From positions 2,852,001-2,916,000 of the forward strand of contig NZ_CP034444.1 in the NCBI RefSeq assembly GCF_003952385.1: a stretch of DNA of 64,000 bases, given 5' to 3'. Made by a program: the position numbers and the translations under genes. Below the pieces are notes generated by a model. The model had not been told where the DNA came from. It saw nothing but the letters and a program-made list of their open reading frames with translations, and made no database searches. How positions within the stretch are numbered: the stretch's first letter is position 1; each line of letters opens with the position of its first letter. Source of the stretch: Mesorhizobium sp. M1D.F.Ca.ET.043.01.1.1 (GTDB taxonomy: Bacteria > Pseudomonadota > Alphaproteobacteria > Rhizobiales > Rhizobiaceae). Below, in pieces: positions 7,265 through 16,634 of the stretch.

Positions 7265-9646
7265 TTAGGCGGCCTGCTTGGCGCGCGATTCCGACTTCTC
7301 CAGATAGTAGCTCGAATAGCGGTCGAAGAACTTCTCCGAACCGCCGAGCGAGCCGTATTTCGCCAGCTTCTTCAGCTCGACCTTGTTGAGCACCGCGCCG
7401 ACGACCTTGTCGGCGATGTAGGGTTCCTGTTCCAGCATCGAGCGCACCATGGCGCGCGGCGTGCGGCCCCATTCGGTGACGAGCACGAAACCGTCGACCA
7501 GGGGCGCGAAGGCCTTGGCGTCGACCACCGGGCCGAGCGGCGGCAGATCGACGATGATGTATTCGAACGTCTCCCTGGCGTTCTCGATGAAACGCCGCAT
7601 GCCGGCCGAGCCCAGAAGCTCGCTGGTGTGCGAGAACTGGCCGCGCAGCACGGCGGGGATGATCGCCAGCTTGGTCTGGCGGTCGACCTTGCCGACCGAT
7701 TGCCAGGTTTGCCCGTTGACCACCGCTTCCATCAGCCCATGCTCGGTCTCCATGCCGAGGCTGCGGCTGAGGCCCGGATTGCGCAGGTCGCCGTCGATCA
7801 GCAGCGTCTTGGCGCCATTGGCGGCGAGCAGCCCTGCGAGGTTTGCCGCGACCGTCGACTTGCCTTCGCCGGGCAGGACCGAGATGACGCCGATGACCCG
7901 GCTGTCCTTGTCTTCCATCACCACGTCGAACGCGATCTTGGCGTTGCGCAGCGTCTCGGCGAACATCGAGGCCGGCGCGTCGAGGCTGACCCGCATGCGC
8001 GCCCTTTTTTCGGCCGCCGACAGGCTGGCGACCTTGCCGTCGGCCGGCAGGTCGTCCGGCTTCGCTTCCTTGGCCCTGCCGCCGCCGATCGTCGGCAGAT
8101 AGCCGAGGAACTTCAGGCCGACGCGGTCGCGAACGTCCTCGCCCGTCCGGAAGAAGCGCTCGTTGAATTCGTTCAGGCCGCCGAAACCGGCGCCGAGCAT
8201 AAGGCCAAGCACCAGCGAAAGCGCCAGCACCCTGATGGTGCGGGGGCTCGACGCGGCAAGCGGCACGTTCGCGTCCGAGATTATGCGCACCTTGCCGACA
8301 GGGAAGGTTTGCTGCTGCGAGGCTTCCTGGTAGCGGCTGAGGAAGGTCTGGTAGAGCGTGGAGAGCGCCTGCGCCTGCTGGTCAAGCTCCCTCAGCTTCA
8401 CCTGCGACTCGTTGTCGATCGAACTCTGGCCGGCGGCGGTCGCGATCTTCTGCCTGAGCTCGGCCTCACGCGCCTGCGCCACCTGGAAGTCGTTGCGATA
8501 GCTTTCGGTGATCTGCTTCAACTGCCCGAAGATCTGCGCCGACACATCGGCCTTTTCCCTGGCGAGCGTCACAGCCTGGGGGTGGTCCTTGCCGAAATTC
8601 GCCTCGACATCCTGCAGCCGCTTGGAGACGGCGAGATAACGGGTCTTGAGCCCGATGATGACCGAGCTGCTCGGCTGATCGGATGCAATCGCCGAATCGT
8701 TGAAAGCATTCTCGGAGCCGCTGTCGACTATCGCCTTGTACTGCTGATAGCGGGCGCTGGCGCGCGCCGTATCGGCCTGCGCGATGATGAGCTGGGCGTT
8801 GAGGTCGGACAGTTGCTTGCCGCTGATCAACTGGCCGTCGCTGTTTGCGGACAGCCCGTGCTCGGCCCTGAATTTCTCGACCTCCATCGAGGCCTGTTGC
8901 GAGCTTTGGCGAAGCTCGGTCAGCCTGCCCTGCAGCCACACAGCCGCTCGCTCGGTGGCGTCGAAGCTGGCGTTGAGTTGATCGGCCAGATAGGCATCGG
9001 AATAGGCCTTGGTGATTGCCGTTGCGAGAGCCGGATTCGTCGACTGATAGCCCAACGTAATGACGTTGCTGCGGCCGTTGCGATCCGCCATCAATCCGGT
9101 CTGCAGAACGAGGACCGCATAGTCATGGGTCGCGGCCTTCATCATGGCTTCGCGCGTCGCGGCATCCACATTCTCGATCCCAGGGAGTTCGCTGGCCGAA
9201 CTGCCGCGGAAATAGGCGACGATACCGCGCAGGAACCCGACACCCTTGGCCAAAGCCGACTGCGGCGGGTTCATGAACTCGTCGTTCTGGTCGAGCTTCA
9301 GCTTGTCGACGACCACCGAGGCCAGTCGCGCGGAGCTGAGAATCTCGATCTGGCTGAGGATCGTCGCGTCCGTCTGCTGCGTAGTGCTGACCGCCGAGAT
9401 GTCGTCCACGACCTTGTTCAGGCCCTCGTCGATCAGCACGCTGGCAACGGACGTGTATTGCTTGGGCGTCGTCTGGAGATAGATCACGCCCAGGAACAGG
9501 CCGATGACGGCGCAGACCGCCACCACCTTGACCTGCCGGGCCGCCATGCCAAGCAGGCGCTCGACGTCGATGAAGTCTTCACCCTTTTCCGGTTCGGTGC
9601 TGGGCAATGGCATCCTCTTGTCGAGAGGAAAGTTGGCATAATTCAT
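7265..9646 (-). CDS. exoP: exopolysaccharide chain-length tyrosine autokinase (ExoP/Wzc)
   Basis: A 793-aa inner-membrane polysaccharide co-polymerase fused to a BY-kinase. The N-terminal Wzz domain follows a membrane helix near residues 38-58; a periplasmic coiled-coil region precedes the second helix (LALSLVLGLMLGAGF). The cytoplasmic kinase has Walker A PGEGKSTVAAN (about 590-600), Walker A' LLIDGDLRNPG and Walker B YIIVDLPPLG, and ends with a Tyr-rich tail (YGSLGGSEKFFDRYSSYY) that is the autophosphorylation cluster. ExoP governs polymerisation and export of succinoglycan. It is the last gene of the leftward exoL-A-M-O-N-P group, 167 bp after exoN. Confidence 0.93.
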   Translation of the reverse strand: MNYANFPLDKRMPLPSTEPEKGEDFIDVERLLGMAARQVKVVAVCAVIGLFLGVIYLQTTPKQYTSVASVLIDEGLNKVVDDISAVSTTQQTDATILSQIEILSSARLASVVVDKLKLDQNDEFMNPPQSALAKGVGFLRGIVAYFRGSSASELPGIENVDAATREAMMKAATHDYAVLVLQTGLMADRNGRSNVITLGYQSTNPALATAITKAYSDAYLADQLNASFDATERAAVWLQGRLTELRQSSQQASMEVEKFRAEHGLSANSDGQLISGKQLSDLNAQLIIAQADTARASARYQQYKAIVDSGSENAFNDSAIASDQPSSSVIIGLKTRYLAVSKRLQDVEANFGKDHPQAVTLAREKADVSAQIFGQLKQITESYRNDFQVAQAREAELRQKIATAAGQSSIDNESQVKLRELDQQAQALSTLYQTFLSRYQEASQQQTFPVGKVRIISDANVPLAASSPRTIRVLALSLVLGLMLGAGFGGLNEFNERFFRTGEDVRDRVGLKFLGYLPTIGGGRAKEAKPDDLPADGKVASLSAAEKRARMRVSLDAPASMFAETLRNAKIAFDVVMEDKDSRVIGVISVLPGEGKSTVAANLAGLLAANGAKTLLIDGDLRNPGLSRSLGMETEHGLMEAVVNGQTWQSVGKVDRQTKLAIIPAVLRGQFSHTSELLGSAGMRRFIENARETFEYIIVDLPPLGPVVDAKAFAPLVDGFVLVTEWGRTPRAMVRSMLEQEPYIADKVVGAVLNKVELKKLAKYGSLGGSEKFFDRYSSYYLEKSESRAKQAA

Positions 9647-9813
9647 CTTCGGTCCAATTCCAGGTTGCAGGCGCTACCGGCCTTCGAAGAGTGGCGTCGT
9701 TACCAGAAAAGACCACGCAACATCCGTGCCACGAGGCGCCTGGCCAGGAAGGCCAAGCGCTTGCGCGGCTGTCGCGCCATCGCGATTTCGCATATGCACC
9801 CAAAAAATGGGCA

Positions 9814-10710
9814 TTATGCGGCCACTTCCCGGCGCTCGTGCGACCGGACGAACTGCTGCAGCATTTCGAAGACAGGTCCTTTCATGTCGTCGCGCGCCAG
9901 AGCAAAGGCGATGGTGGCCTCGATGAAGCCTTCCTTGGAGCCGCAGTCGAACATGCGGCCGTTGAAGGGCTGGGCATAGAAGGGCTGGCTCTCGGCCAGG
10001 CGAACCATGGCGTCGGTGAGCTGGATCTCGTTGCCGGCGCCGCGCTGCTGGGTGCCGAGCAGGCCGAAAATCTCCGGCTGCAGGATATAGCGGCCGTTGA
10101 TGTAGAAGTTCGACGGCGCGGCGGCGGGAGCCGGCTTCTCGACCATGGCGGTCACCTCGAAGCCGGAGGCCACCTCGGCGCCACGGCCGACGATGCCGTA
10201 TTTGCCGGTTTCCGAGGGATCGCAGCGCTCGACGGCAATCACGTTGCCGCCGGTCCGCTGGTAGAGATCGACGGTTTCGGCGAGGCAGCCCGGCGCGCCG
10301 AAGGACACCATGTCGGGGAGCAGCAGCGCGAACGGCTCGTTGCCGATCACGTCGCGCGCGCACCATACGGCATGGCCGAGGCCGTGCGGCGACTGCTGGC
10401 GGATGAAGGAGGTAGCGCCGGCCACGGGCAGCAGGCTCTCCAGCGATTGGAGCTGCGCCTTCTTGCCGGTCTGCTCGAGCGTTCCGATCAGTTCAGGATG
10501 CAGGTCGAAATAGTCCTCGATGACCGCCTTGTTGCGGCCGGTGACGAAGACGATGTGCTCGATCCCGGCCTCGAACGCCTCGTCGACGGCATATTGCACG
10601 ACGGGCTTGTCGACGACGGGCAGCATTTCCTTCGGCATCGACTTGGTCGCCGGCAGGAACCGCGTTCCGAGCCCCGCCACCGGTATGACTGCCTTCCTGA
10701 CTTTCTGCAT
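9814..10710 (-). CDS. exoN: UTP-glucose-1-phosphate uridylyltransferase
   Basis: A 298-aa GalU-type nucleotidyltransferase. It starts [20 protein letters not shown], containing the nucleotide-binding G-x-G-T-R signature and the following [14 protein letters not shown] motif. It makes UDP-glucose from UTP and glucose-1-phosphate, the donor for the glucose residues of the polysaccharide and the substrate of the UDP-glucose dehydrogenase at 20983-22314. Placement between exoO and exoP matches exoN in Sinorhizobium. It may also serve general metabolism. Confidence 0.93.
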   Translation of the reverse strand: MQKVRKAVIPVAGLGTRFLPATKSMPKEMLPVVDKPVVQYAVDEAFEAGIEHIVFVTGRNKAVIEDYFDLHPELIGTLEQTGKKAQLQSLESLLPVAGATSFIRQQSPHGLGHAVWCARDVIGNEPFALLLPDMVSFGAPGCLAETVDLYQRTGGNVIAVERCDPSETGKYGIVGRGAEVASGFEVTAMVEKPAPAAAPSNFYINGRYILQPEIFGLLGTQQRGAGNEIQLTDAMVRLAESQPFYAQPFNGRMFDCGSKEGFIEATIAFALARDDMKGPVFEMLQQFVRSHERREVAA

Positions 10711-10783
10711 TGCTTATTCCTTCTGAGGAGATCGATTTTTACTATCGCTGGCTATGAAACCGCATTCCATGCGCCCGCATTCT

Positions 10784-11734
10784 TCACCTCCCCATGCCCA
10801 CGGCAAATTGTGCCGCAACCCTTTTCAGCCGAACCGCGATCGGCATCGACATATGCCTGACCGCGGCCGGATCGCTGAGCGCCGTGCGGATCGCCTTGAG
10901 CGGCGCACGCGCCTTGATGTGCTGAACCAATGACAAGAACGAGGCCGCCTTGCGCAGGCTGCGGCCGCGCCTGGCGAAGGCCGCCTTGGCGCCATCGTCC
11001 ATGAAATGCGCGGCGGCGAAGGCTGCGTCGGCTTTGGCCATCGCCTCGACATGGTGCAATTCGAGCACCCGCGAGATCGAGCCGGTGCGGATGTGGTAGA
11101 CATAGCCGACGGTCGGCTCGACCACGCAGCGGCCGCCCTTCGCCAGCGCGCTCGCCAGAAGAATGTAGTCTTCGCCGATGCGCAGATCCTCGTCGTAGCG
11201 AAGCCGGTTTTCGTCGAGGAAACCGCGCCGGAAGATCGGCTTCAGGTAGCCGAGGTTGAAGCGCGACTCGAAGACCACGTTGCCGGCGATGTAGTCGGCG
11301 AGAGATATCTCGGCGAGTTCCTCGAGATAGCTGGTCGGGAACATGATGTCGTCGGGCGTGCCGTCCTCGCGCACGACCTGGACATTGTCGACCGCGATCT
11401 CGGCGCCTGCCTTTTCCGCCCGCGCGATCATGGCCGCCAATCTGCCGGGCAGGATTGCATCGTCGGAATCGAGCACGGCCACCCAGCGGCCGCGGGCGAG
11501 ATCGAGCCCGGCGTTCCTGGCGCCGCCCGGACCCCGGTTGGCGGGAAGCGCGACAACCTTCACGATGTCCTCGGGATAGGCGCGCGCGATATCGAGCGTG
11601 CGGTCGCGCGACCGGTCGTCGACGACGATGATTTCGATCGCGACGTCGCGCTGCGCCATGGCGCTGGCGATCGCCCGGTCGAGGGTCGCCTCGGCGTTAT
11701 AGGCGGCGATGACGAAGCTGACGTCAGGCTGCAC
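10784..11734 (-). CDS. exoO: GT2 glycosyltransferase, ExoO-type
   Basis: A 316-aa family 2 glycosyltransferase. The N-terminal GT-A domain shows VSFVIAAYNAEATLDRAI, the VVDDRS motif, and the DXD-like VLDSDD; a later GEDY motif holds the likely catalytic acid. In succinoglycan synthesis ExoO adds a beta-1,6 glucose to the lipid-linked repeat on the cytoplasmic face. Assignment rests on the family plus its place between exoM and exoN. It overlaps the upstream gene by 11 bp, so the two are co-translated. Confidence 0.85.
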   Translation of the reverse strand: MQPDVSFVIAAYNAEATLDRAIASAMAQRDVAIEIIVVDDRSRDRTLDIARAYPEDIVKVVALPANRGPGGARNAGLDLARGRWVAVLDSDDAILPGRLAAMIARAEKAGAEIAVDNVQVVREDGTPDDIMFPTSYLEELAEISLADYIAGNVVFESRFNLGYLKPIFRRGFLDENRLRYDEDLRIGEDYILLASALAKGGRCVVEPTVGYVYHIRTGSISRVLELHHVEAMAKADAAFAAAHFMDDGAKAAFARRGRSLRKAASFLSLVQHIKARAPLKAIRTALSDPAAVRHMSMPIAVRLKRVAAQFAVGMGR

Positions 11735-12668
11735 GCTTGTCCCCTTCCTGTGGGTTCAGGCCGTATTGGCGGATTTCGCGGACGCCGACCAACCCGCTGA
11801 CGACGCCGACATGCATAATGCCGCGCAGCACGCTGCGGTTCCGCCGCACGGGGCTGACCGCGGTCAAAAGCGCCATGCCGAAGCAGTAGGCCGCCTTGGC
11901 CGAAGCGAGGCCGACCTGACTGATGCGGCGCACACCGCCGGCATTGCGCCCGATCAGGTGGCCATGCGTCTGTCCGAAGCGGAAGTGGCGGCGGCGCAGC
12001 CACTCGAAGGCAGCCCTCGAGCGCGGCACCACCTCGTCGACAAAGGCCCGCGGGGCGAAGGCAATGCGTCCGCCGGACTTGACCATGCCGTCGAAGAATT
12101 CGGTGTCCTCGCCACCGGTCTGGCCGCGCGCCAGGCTGAAGCGCCGGTTGCGCAGGCTTTCCTCGGTCATCCTGAGGAGGACATTGCAGGTGTAGCCGGT
12201 GCGGATCTCGCCGCGCACCCAGACGGGCAAGGTCGAGTGGAAGTCGCCCTTGCGCATCCAGTCCGGCGCATCCTGGCGATATGTCGCGCGAACCGGGCCG
12301 AGCACGGCCGTCGCGCCGGTCGCCTCAGCGGTCGCGACGAGCTCGGCAAGCCAGCCCGGCGAGGCCGTCTCGTCGTCGTCGATGAAGGCGACGAGGTCCG
12401 ATACGCTGGCATCGAGGCAGGCGTTGCGGGCGATGGAGATGTTGCGCGCAGGGGCGTGGCGATAGCGGATCGGCAGCTTCAGCTCCTGCGCCATGGCCTT
12501 CACCTGCGACTGCGCCGTCGGCTCGTCGTCATTGTCGGCGACGACGACGCCGATCTCGAAGCCGGCGGGCCTCTCCAACGCGGCGATGGAGCGCAGCGTG
12601 TCGGCAAGCTCCGCCCTGCGGAAAGTGCAGATGCAGATGTCGATGCTGCGGTTCTTGTTTGCAGTCAT
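11724..12668 (-). CDS. exoM: GT2 glycosyltransferase, ExoM-type
   Basis: A 314-aa family 2 glycosyltransferase starting MTANKNRSIDICICTFRRAE. The ICICTFRR opening, the VVADNDDE motif and AFIDDDE (donor/metal site) are typical of ExoM-like enzymes, which add a beta-1,4 glucose to the growing repeat unit. The start is set where the ATG overlaps the exoA stop codon by one base (TGATG), indicating translational coupling; the longer open frame upstream lies within exoA. Product linkage cannot be read from the sequence. Confidence 0.86.
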   Translation of the reverse strand: MTANKNRSIDICICTFRRAELADTLRSIAALERPAGFEIGVVVADNDDEPTAQSQVKAMAQELKLPIRYRHAPARNISIARNACLDASVSDLVAFIDDDETASPGWLAELVATAEATGATAVLGPVRATYRQDAPDWMRKGDFHSTLPVWVRGEIRTGYTCNVLLRMTEESLRNRRFSLARGQTGGEDTEFFDGMVKSGGRIAFAPRAFVDEVVPRSRAAFEWLRRRHFRFGQTHGHLIGRNAGGVRRISQVGLASAKAAYCFGMALLTAVSPVRRNRSVLRGIMHVGVVSGLVGVREIRQYGLNPQEGDKRAA

Positions 12669-13681
12669 CACGCCGCCTCGCGCGACGGCTGCGGGCCGAG
12701 GATTTGCAGCCAGAAGCCCATGGACCAGCCCAAATGCATGACCATCGCCGACACGCCGGCCAGCGCGATGGCCGGATTGCGCTGGCGGATCGCGGTCACG
12801 GCGCCATAGCCGAGACAGACCGCCGCCCATATCAGAAACGGCACGGCCGCCGGCACGAAGATCGGAGACAAGACCGCCAGCAGCACCACCGGGAACACCA
12901 GCAGCGGGATCATCTGCCGCAGCTTCGGCATCATGCGGTGCTTCAGCACGTTTTTAGCGCGGCCGCGGCCATAGCCGAGATACTGGAAAAACAACCCCTT
13001 CAGCGTGGAGCGCGGATAATAGACCATCTGCGTCCTGCCGCTCATCCAGATGCGGTAGCCGGCCTGACGGAGGCGATGGTCGAGCTCGGCGTCCTCGTTG
13101 TGGCTGAAGCTCTCGTCATAGCCGCCGACCGCCCGGAAGGCGGCGATGCGCATCAGCGCATGGTGGCCGTGGTCGACCCATTCGCCCGCCGACATGTGGC
13201 GATGCTTGGAGCCGCCGGTGCCGAGCTTGGAATTCTGCGCCGCGGCAACCGCCTTCTGCATTGCGCCGGTGCCGCTGGTCAGCATCGAGACGACGACCGA
13301 ATCGGCGCCCGCGGCAAGCGCTTCCTCGATCAGCCTGTCGCAATAATCGGCGGGATAGCCGCCATGCGCGTCGATGCGGATGAGATAATTGGCGCCGTCG
13401 CCGAACGTCGCCACCGCCAGGTTGATGGCGGCACTCTGGATGCGCTTCGGATTGGCGAGCAGCAGGACCCGGGGATCCTCGGCGGCGACCCTTTCGACGA
13501 TGGCTTGCGTGCCGTCAGTGCTGCCGCCATCGGCGACGACGATGCGTGCGCCAAGCCGCGCCGCGGCTGGACGCAATTGCCCCAGCAGCGTGCCGATATG
13601 GGCGGCCTCGTTGAGGCACGGAATAACGATCAGGCTTGATGCGGCGGTCCGCGTCATCGGCTTTTGTCCATTCTCAGCCAT
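12668..13681 (-). CDS. exoA: GT2 glycosyltransferase, ExoA-type
   Basis: A 337-aa enzyme with a GT2 domain (LIVIPCLNEAAHIGTLLGQL, VVADGGSTDGT, RIDAHGGYPADY) and C-terminal membrane helices (about 255-330). The HGGYP stretch and HNEDAELDHRLRQAGY are typical of ExoA, which adds the first glucose (beta-1,3) to the lipid-linked galactose laid down by ExoY. It lies 1 base after the exoL stop and overlaps exoM, forming a tightly packed operon. Confidence 0.88.
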   Translation of the reverse strand: MAENGQKPMTRTAASSLIVIPCLNEAAHIGTLLGQLRPAAARLGARIVVADGGSTDGTQAIVERVAAEDPRVLLLANPKRIQSAAINLAVATFGDGANYLIRIDAHGGYPADYCDRLIEEALAAGADSVVVSMLTSGTGAMQKAVAAAQNSKLGTGGSKHRHMSAGEWVDHGHHALMRIAAFRAVGGYDESFSHNEDAELDHRLRQAGYRIWMSGRTQMVYYPRSTLKGLFFQYLGYGRGRAKNVLKHRMMPKLRQMIPLLVFPVVLLAVLSPIFVPAAVPFLIWAAVCLGYGAVTAIRQRNPAIALAGVSAMVMHLGWSMGFWLQILGPQPSREAA

Positions 13682-13682
13682 C

Positions 13683-14855
13683 CTATGCCAGCGCCTCGGT
13701 CGCGAAGGTTCCGCGAACGGCGGTCAGGGAGCGCAGCTTATCGACGAAAGCCAGGCAGTCGCCGCGGTCGTAGCTCCAGGTCCTCGGATTGCGGGCCCGC
13801 ACCCGCGACTTCAGTTTGCCGAAGCCGTCCTGTCCCATCCGGCCAAGCGCGGTGTCGAGCCCTTCGGGCGTGGCTTCCGACACAAGCACGCCGATATCCT
13901 GCTGCTTGAGGAACCGGCCGGTTTCGGTGCTCGCCATCGATATCGGCACGGCGCCGAAGCGGCAGCCTTCGTAGAGCCGGTTGGGAAGCAGCCATTCGGA
14001 ATTCTGGCCTTGCTCGAAGAAATCGATCGCCCAGGAGAAATGCACTTCGCGGTAGATCGCCGCCATGTCCTCCGGATTGCGGTAGGGACCGCGAAAGGAA
14101 AGCCAGGGCTCGGCCTCGACGAAGGCTTGGAAATCGGGGAATTCCGACAGCGCCGGACGGCCCCGGAGCACCACTTCGAAGCGTCCGCTTTGCCGGCGGG
14201 TGAATTCGGCCAGGAGTTCCAGCGAGCGGCGGCAGCGCAGCGCGCCGAACCAGCCGATGCGCCAGGGCGGCGCCGCCGGGCCGTCCTTCTCAGGCGGATT
14301 GTCGGCCGGTACCGGCATGGTGTCGAAATATTTGTTCTCGATCAGTTCGACTGGTGCGGCAATTTGCCCGAACGGCTTGAAATAATTGGCGATGAAAGCG
14401 GGAGAGCTGGTCACCAGAAGCTTCACGTCGCGGGCGAGATGGCGCTCGGCGCCGCGCAACGTCCTGCCGATCAGGTCGTTGCGCAATACCAGCCGATGGA
14501 TATCCAGGCATTCGTAGACGATCGGCACGCCGGCGCCGAAGGCCTGGTTCGCGCGGCGGGCGAGCGCCAGCATCTCGAGGTTGCGCGCAATGATCAGATC
14601 GGGTCGCGCCACGCCCGCGAGCTTGGCGCCGATCGACATGGCGGCCTTGGCCACAGCGCCGATGCGCTGCGCGAATCGGCCGTCGCGCGTCGGGCCGAGA
14701 TCGACCGGATCGAGGCCTTCGATCTCGGCGACCGGTTTGGGAGTGCGGCGGAAACCCGCCAGGGTGATCCTGGCACCGCCTGCCTTGAGCATCTTGACCC
14801 TGCGGCGCACCGCCGGGTCGGATACGTCATGCACAAGGTACAAGACATGCAGCAT
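13683..14855 (-). CDS. exoL: glycosyltransferase, ExoL-type
   Basis: A 390-aa GT-B-like protein beginning MLHVLYLVHDVSDPAVRRRV. The opening, together with YECLDIHRL and the later LLPNRLYEGCRFGAVPI donor-binding region, matches ExoL-like enzymes that add the next glucose of the repeat. The start is chosen just before the conserved LHVLYLVHD; the open frame extends 72 codons upstream into the promoter region, where it has no recognisable protein features. It heads the leftward exo operon and faces a Wzx gene across a 164-bp divergent promoter region. Confidence 0.85.
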   Translation of the reverse strand: MLHVLYLVHDVSDPAVRRRVKMLKAGGARITLAGFRRTPKPVAEIEGLDPVDLGPTRDGRFAQRIGAVAKAAMSIGAKLAGVARPDLIIARNLEMLALARRANQAFGAGVPIVYECLDIHRLVLRNDLIGRTLRGAERHLARDVKLLVTSSPAFIANYFKPFGQIAAPVELIENKYFDTMPVPADNPPEKDGPAAPPWRIGWFGALRCRRSLELLAEFTRRQSGRFEVVLRGRPALSEFPDFQAFVEAEPWLSFRGPYRNPEDMAAIYREVHFSWAIDFFEQGQNSEWLLPNRLYEGCRFGAVPISMASTETGRFLKQQDIGVLVSEATPEGLDTALGRMGQDGFGKLKSRVRARNPRTWSYDRGDCLAFVDKLRSLTAVRGTFATEALA

Positions 14856-15019
14856 GAAACTCGACCGCAGTTGGGCCCGCCACCCAAGGAGGATGCTAGT
14901 ACAGCTTTTGCTGCATCGCAACATTTTTGGTGCAGCGTAGCAAACGACACACATTTTTTGTTGCGCTGCAAAAACCTCTTGCGGTAGTTTGTGGATGGCG
15001 GCGGGCGCCGGTCGCGACG
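14856..15019. promoter_or_regulatory. divergent exoL / flippase promoter region with three TGC palindromes
   Basis: This 164-bp interval is AT-rich in its centre and carries three TGC-type sites: 14909-14920 (TGCGATGCAGCA on the minus strand, full fit to TGCRNYGCASMA), 14928-14939 (TACGCTGCACCA on the minus strand, one mismatch) and 14962-14973 (TGCGCTGCAAAA, one mismatch). T tracts follow or separate them. Clustering of the sites at a two-way promoter supports regulation of both exo units by one factor, possibly PhaR/AniA. Confidence 0.5.
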
Positions 15020-16552
15020 ATGTCGGGCCGGATGCAAAAACAGGGATTCCTGAATTTGGAAACCAGTGCATTCGATCCGCCCGAGGGCTCGTTGCGCAGA
15101 TCGGTCGGGCGCGGCGCCGTCGTCACAGCGATGGCGCAGGGCGTGCGGGTCGCCACCCAGATCGTCTCCGTCATCGTCTTGTCGCGGCTTTTGTCGCCGC
15201 AGGATTTCGGCGTCGTGGCGATGTGCGCGCCGGTGCTTGCCTTCATCGCGCTGTTCCAGGATTTCGGCCTGACCCAGGCGACGATCCAGAAAACCGGCAT
15301 CCGGCATGAGGAGGTCAACTACCTCTTCTGGATCAACACGGCGGTGAGCGCGATCCTGGCCTGCGTGCTTGCCGCGGCGGCTCCCCTGGTGGCCGTCTTC
15401 TACGGCGAGCCGCGCGTGACCGGGCTGGTTGCCGCGTTCGGCCTGCAGATCATGGCCTACGGCCTCGGCGCCCAGCATCTGGCGCTGCTGACGCGCCGCA
15501 TGGAATTCACCCGGCTCGCCATCATCGACGTCGCCAGCGCCGTTTTTGGCCTTGCCGTGTCGATCGCGTGGACCTTCATCGACCGCTCCTATTGGGCGCT
15601 TTTCGCCGGCACGCTGACCGGCGCCGTCTTGCCGACGCTTTGCTACTGGGCCTCCTCGCGCTGGCGTCCCGGGCTGCCGCGCAAGGTCGAGGGCATCAGC
15701 CAGCTGATCCATTTCGGCGCCGGCATCACCGGCTTCAACTTCGCCAATTTCTTTGCCCGCAACCTCGACAACGTGCTGATCGGCAAATACTGGGGCGAGG
15801 CGCAGCTCGGCCTCTACGACCGCGCCTACAAGCTGCTGCTCTTCCCGCTCAGCCAGATCACCAATCCGCTGTCGAAGGTGATGGTGCCGGCGCTTTCGCG
15901 GCTGAAGGACGAGCCGGACCGCTACCGCAGCGCCTATCTGCGCGTCATGCCGCTGATCCTTCTGGTGGCGCTGCCGGGCGTGGCCTTCGCCACCGCCATG
16001 TCGGATACGCTCATCCCCTTCGTGCTCGGCCAGCAGTGGCGGGAGAGCGCCAGCATCTTCCTGGCGCTGGGTTTCGCCGGCCTGCTGCAGCCGCTCAACA
16101 ATCCGGCCGGGTGGCTGTTCGTCAGCCAGGGCCGTTCGGGCGATTTCATGCGCTGGGGCATCATCACCGCCGTGACCTCGGTGCTGGCCTTCGCCATCGG
16201 CCTGCCCTATGGCGCGCTCGGCGTCGCGATCGTCTATGCGGTCAGCGAATATCTGCGGACGCCTTTCCTCTGGCTCTATGTCGGCAAGACCGGACCGCTC
16301 AAGGCCAGCCACGTGCTGCGGGCGGCGACCCCGTTCGTGCTCGGCGCGCACCTGGCGCTGGCGCTGGTCTGGCTCGCCAAGCCGATGCTGCCTGCGCAGC
16401 CCGTGATTGCGCTGGCGGGCGGCGCGGTGCTGTCCTATGTCGTCACCATCATCGTAGCGCTCGCCTTCGGCACCGGCCGCGAGGCGCTTCGAGAGGCCTT
16501 GCGGCTGATCCCGGCGCGCGGGTTTTCCCCCGCGACCAACGAGGCGAAATGA
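15020..16552 (+). CDS. Wzx-type polysaccharide flippase (ExoT-like)
   Basis: A 510-aa MATE/MVF-superfamily membrane protein with about 12-14 hydrophobic segments (early: MAQGVRVATQIVSVIVLSRLLSPQDFGVVAM). The SRLLSPQDFG stretch is typical of lipopolysaccharide/exopolysaccharide translocases. It would flip the lipid-linked repeat from the cytoplasmic to the periplasmic face for polymerisation by ExoQ. The start could be the ATG at 15020 or the one at 15032 (MQKQGFLNLE); neither has a strong ribosome site. In this context ExoT is the nearest named counterpart. Confidence 0.82.
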   Translation: MSGRMQKQGFLNLETSAFDPPEGSLRRSVGRGAVVTAMAQGVRVATQIVSVIVLSRLLSPQDFGVVAMCAPVLAFIALFQDFGLTQATIQKTGIRHEEVNYLFWINTAVSAILACVLAAAAPLVAVFYGEPRVTGLVAAFGLQIMAYGLGAQHLALLTRRMEFTRLAIIDVASAVFGLAVSIAWTFIDRSYWALFAGTLTGAVLPTLCYWASSRWRPGLPRKVEGISQLIHFGAGITGFNFANFFARNLDNVLIGKYWGEAQLGLYDRAYKLLLFPLSQITNPLSKVMVPALSRLKDEPDRYRSAYLRVMPLILLVALPGVAFATAMSDTLIPFVLGQQWRESASIFLALGFAGLLQPLNNPAGWLFVSQGRSGDFMRWGIITAVTSVLAFAIGLPYGALGVAIVYAVSEYLRTPFLWLYVGKTGPLKASHVLRAATPFVLGAHLALALVWLAKPMLPAQPVIALAGGAVLSYVVTIIVALAFGTGREALREALRLIPARGFSPATNEAK

Positions 16553-16634
16553 CGTTGGCGGCACAACTGAAATGGCATTCCGGCAGCTGCCGGGACAACC
16601 GCAAACCGGTGATTTTTGAGGGTAAGGCAACAGC

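Noticed and set aside
9664..9677. AGGTTGCAGGCGCT shared between the exoP leader and 26850-26863
   Set aside because: A 14-base match at differing positions relative to genes; it lacks the palindrome of the TGC motif and may be chance.
7229..9979. Very long open frame (916 codons) on the plus strand
   Set aside because: It is antisense to exoP and exoN, which have full motifs. Long antisense frames are common in GC-rich DNA; the translation has no domain pattern.
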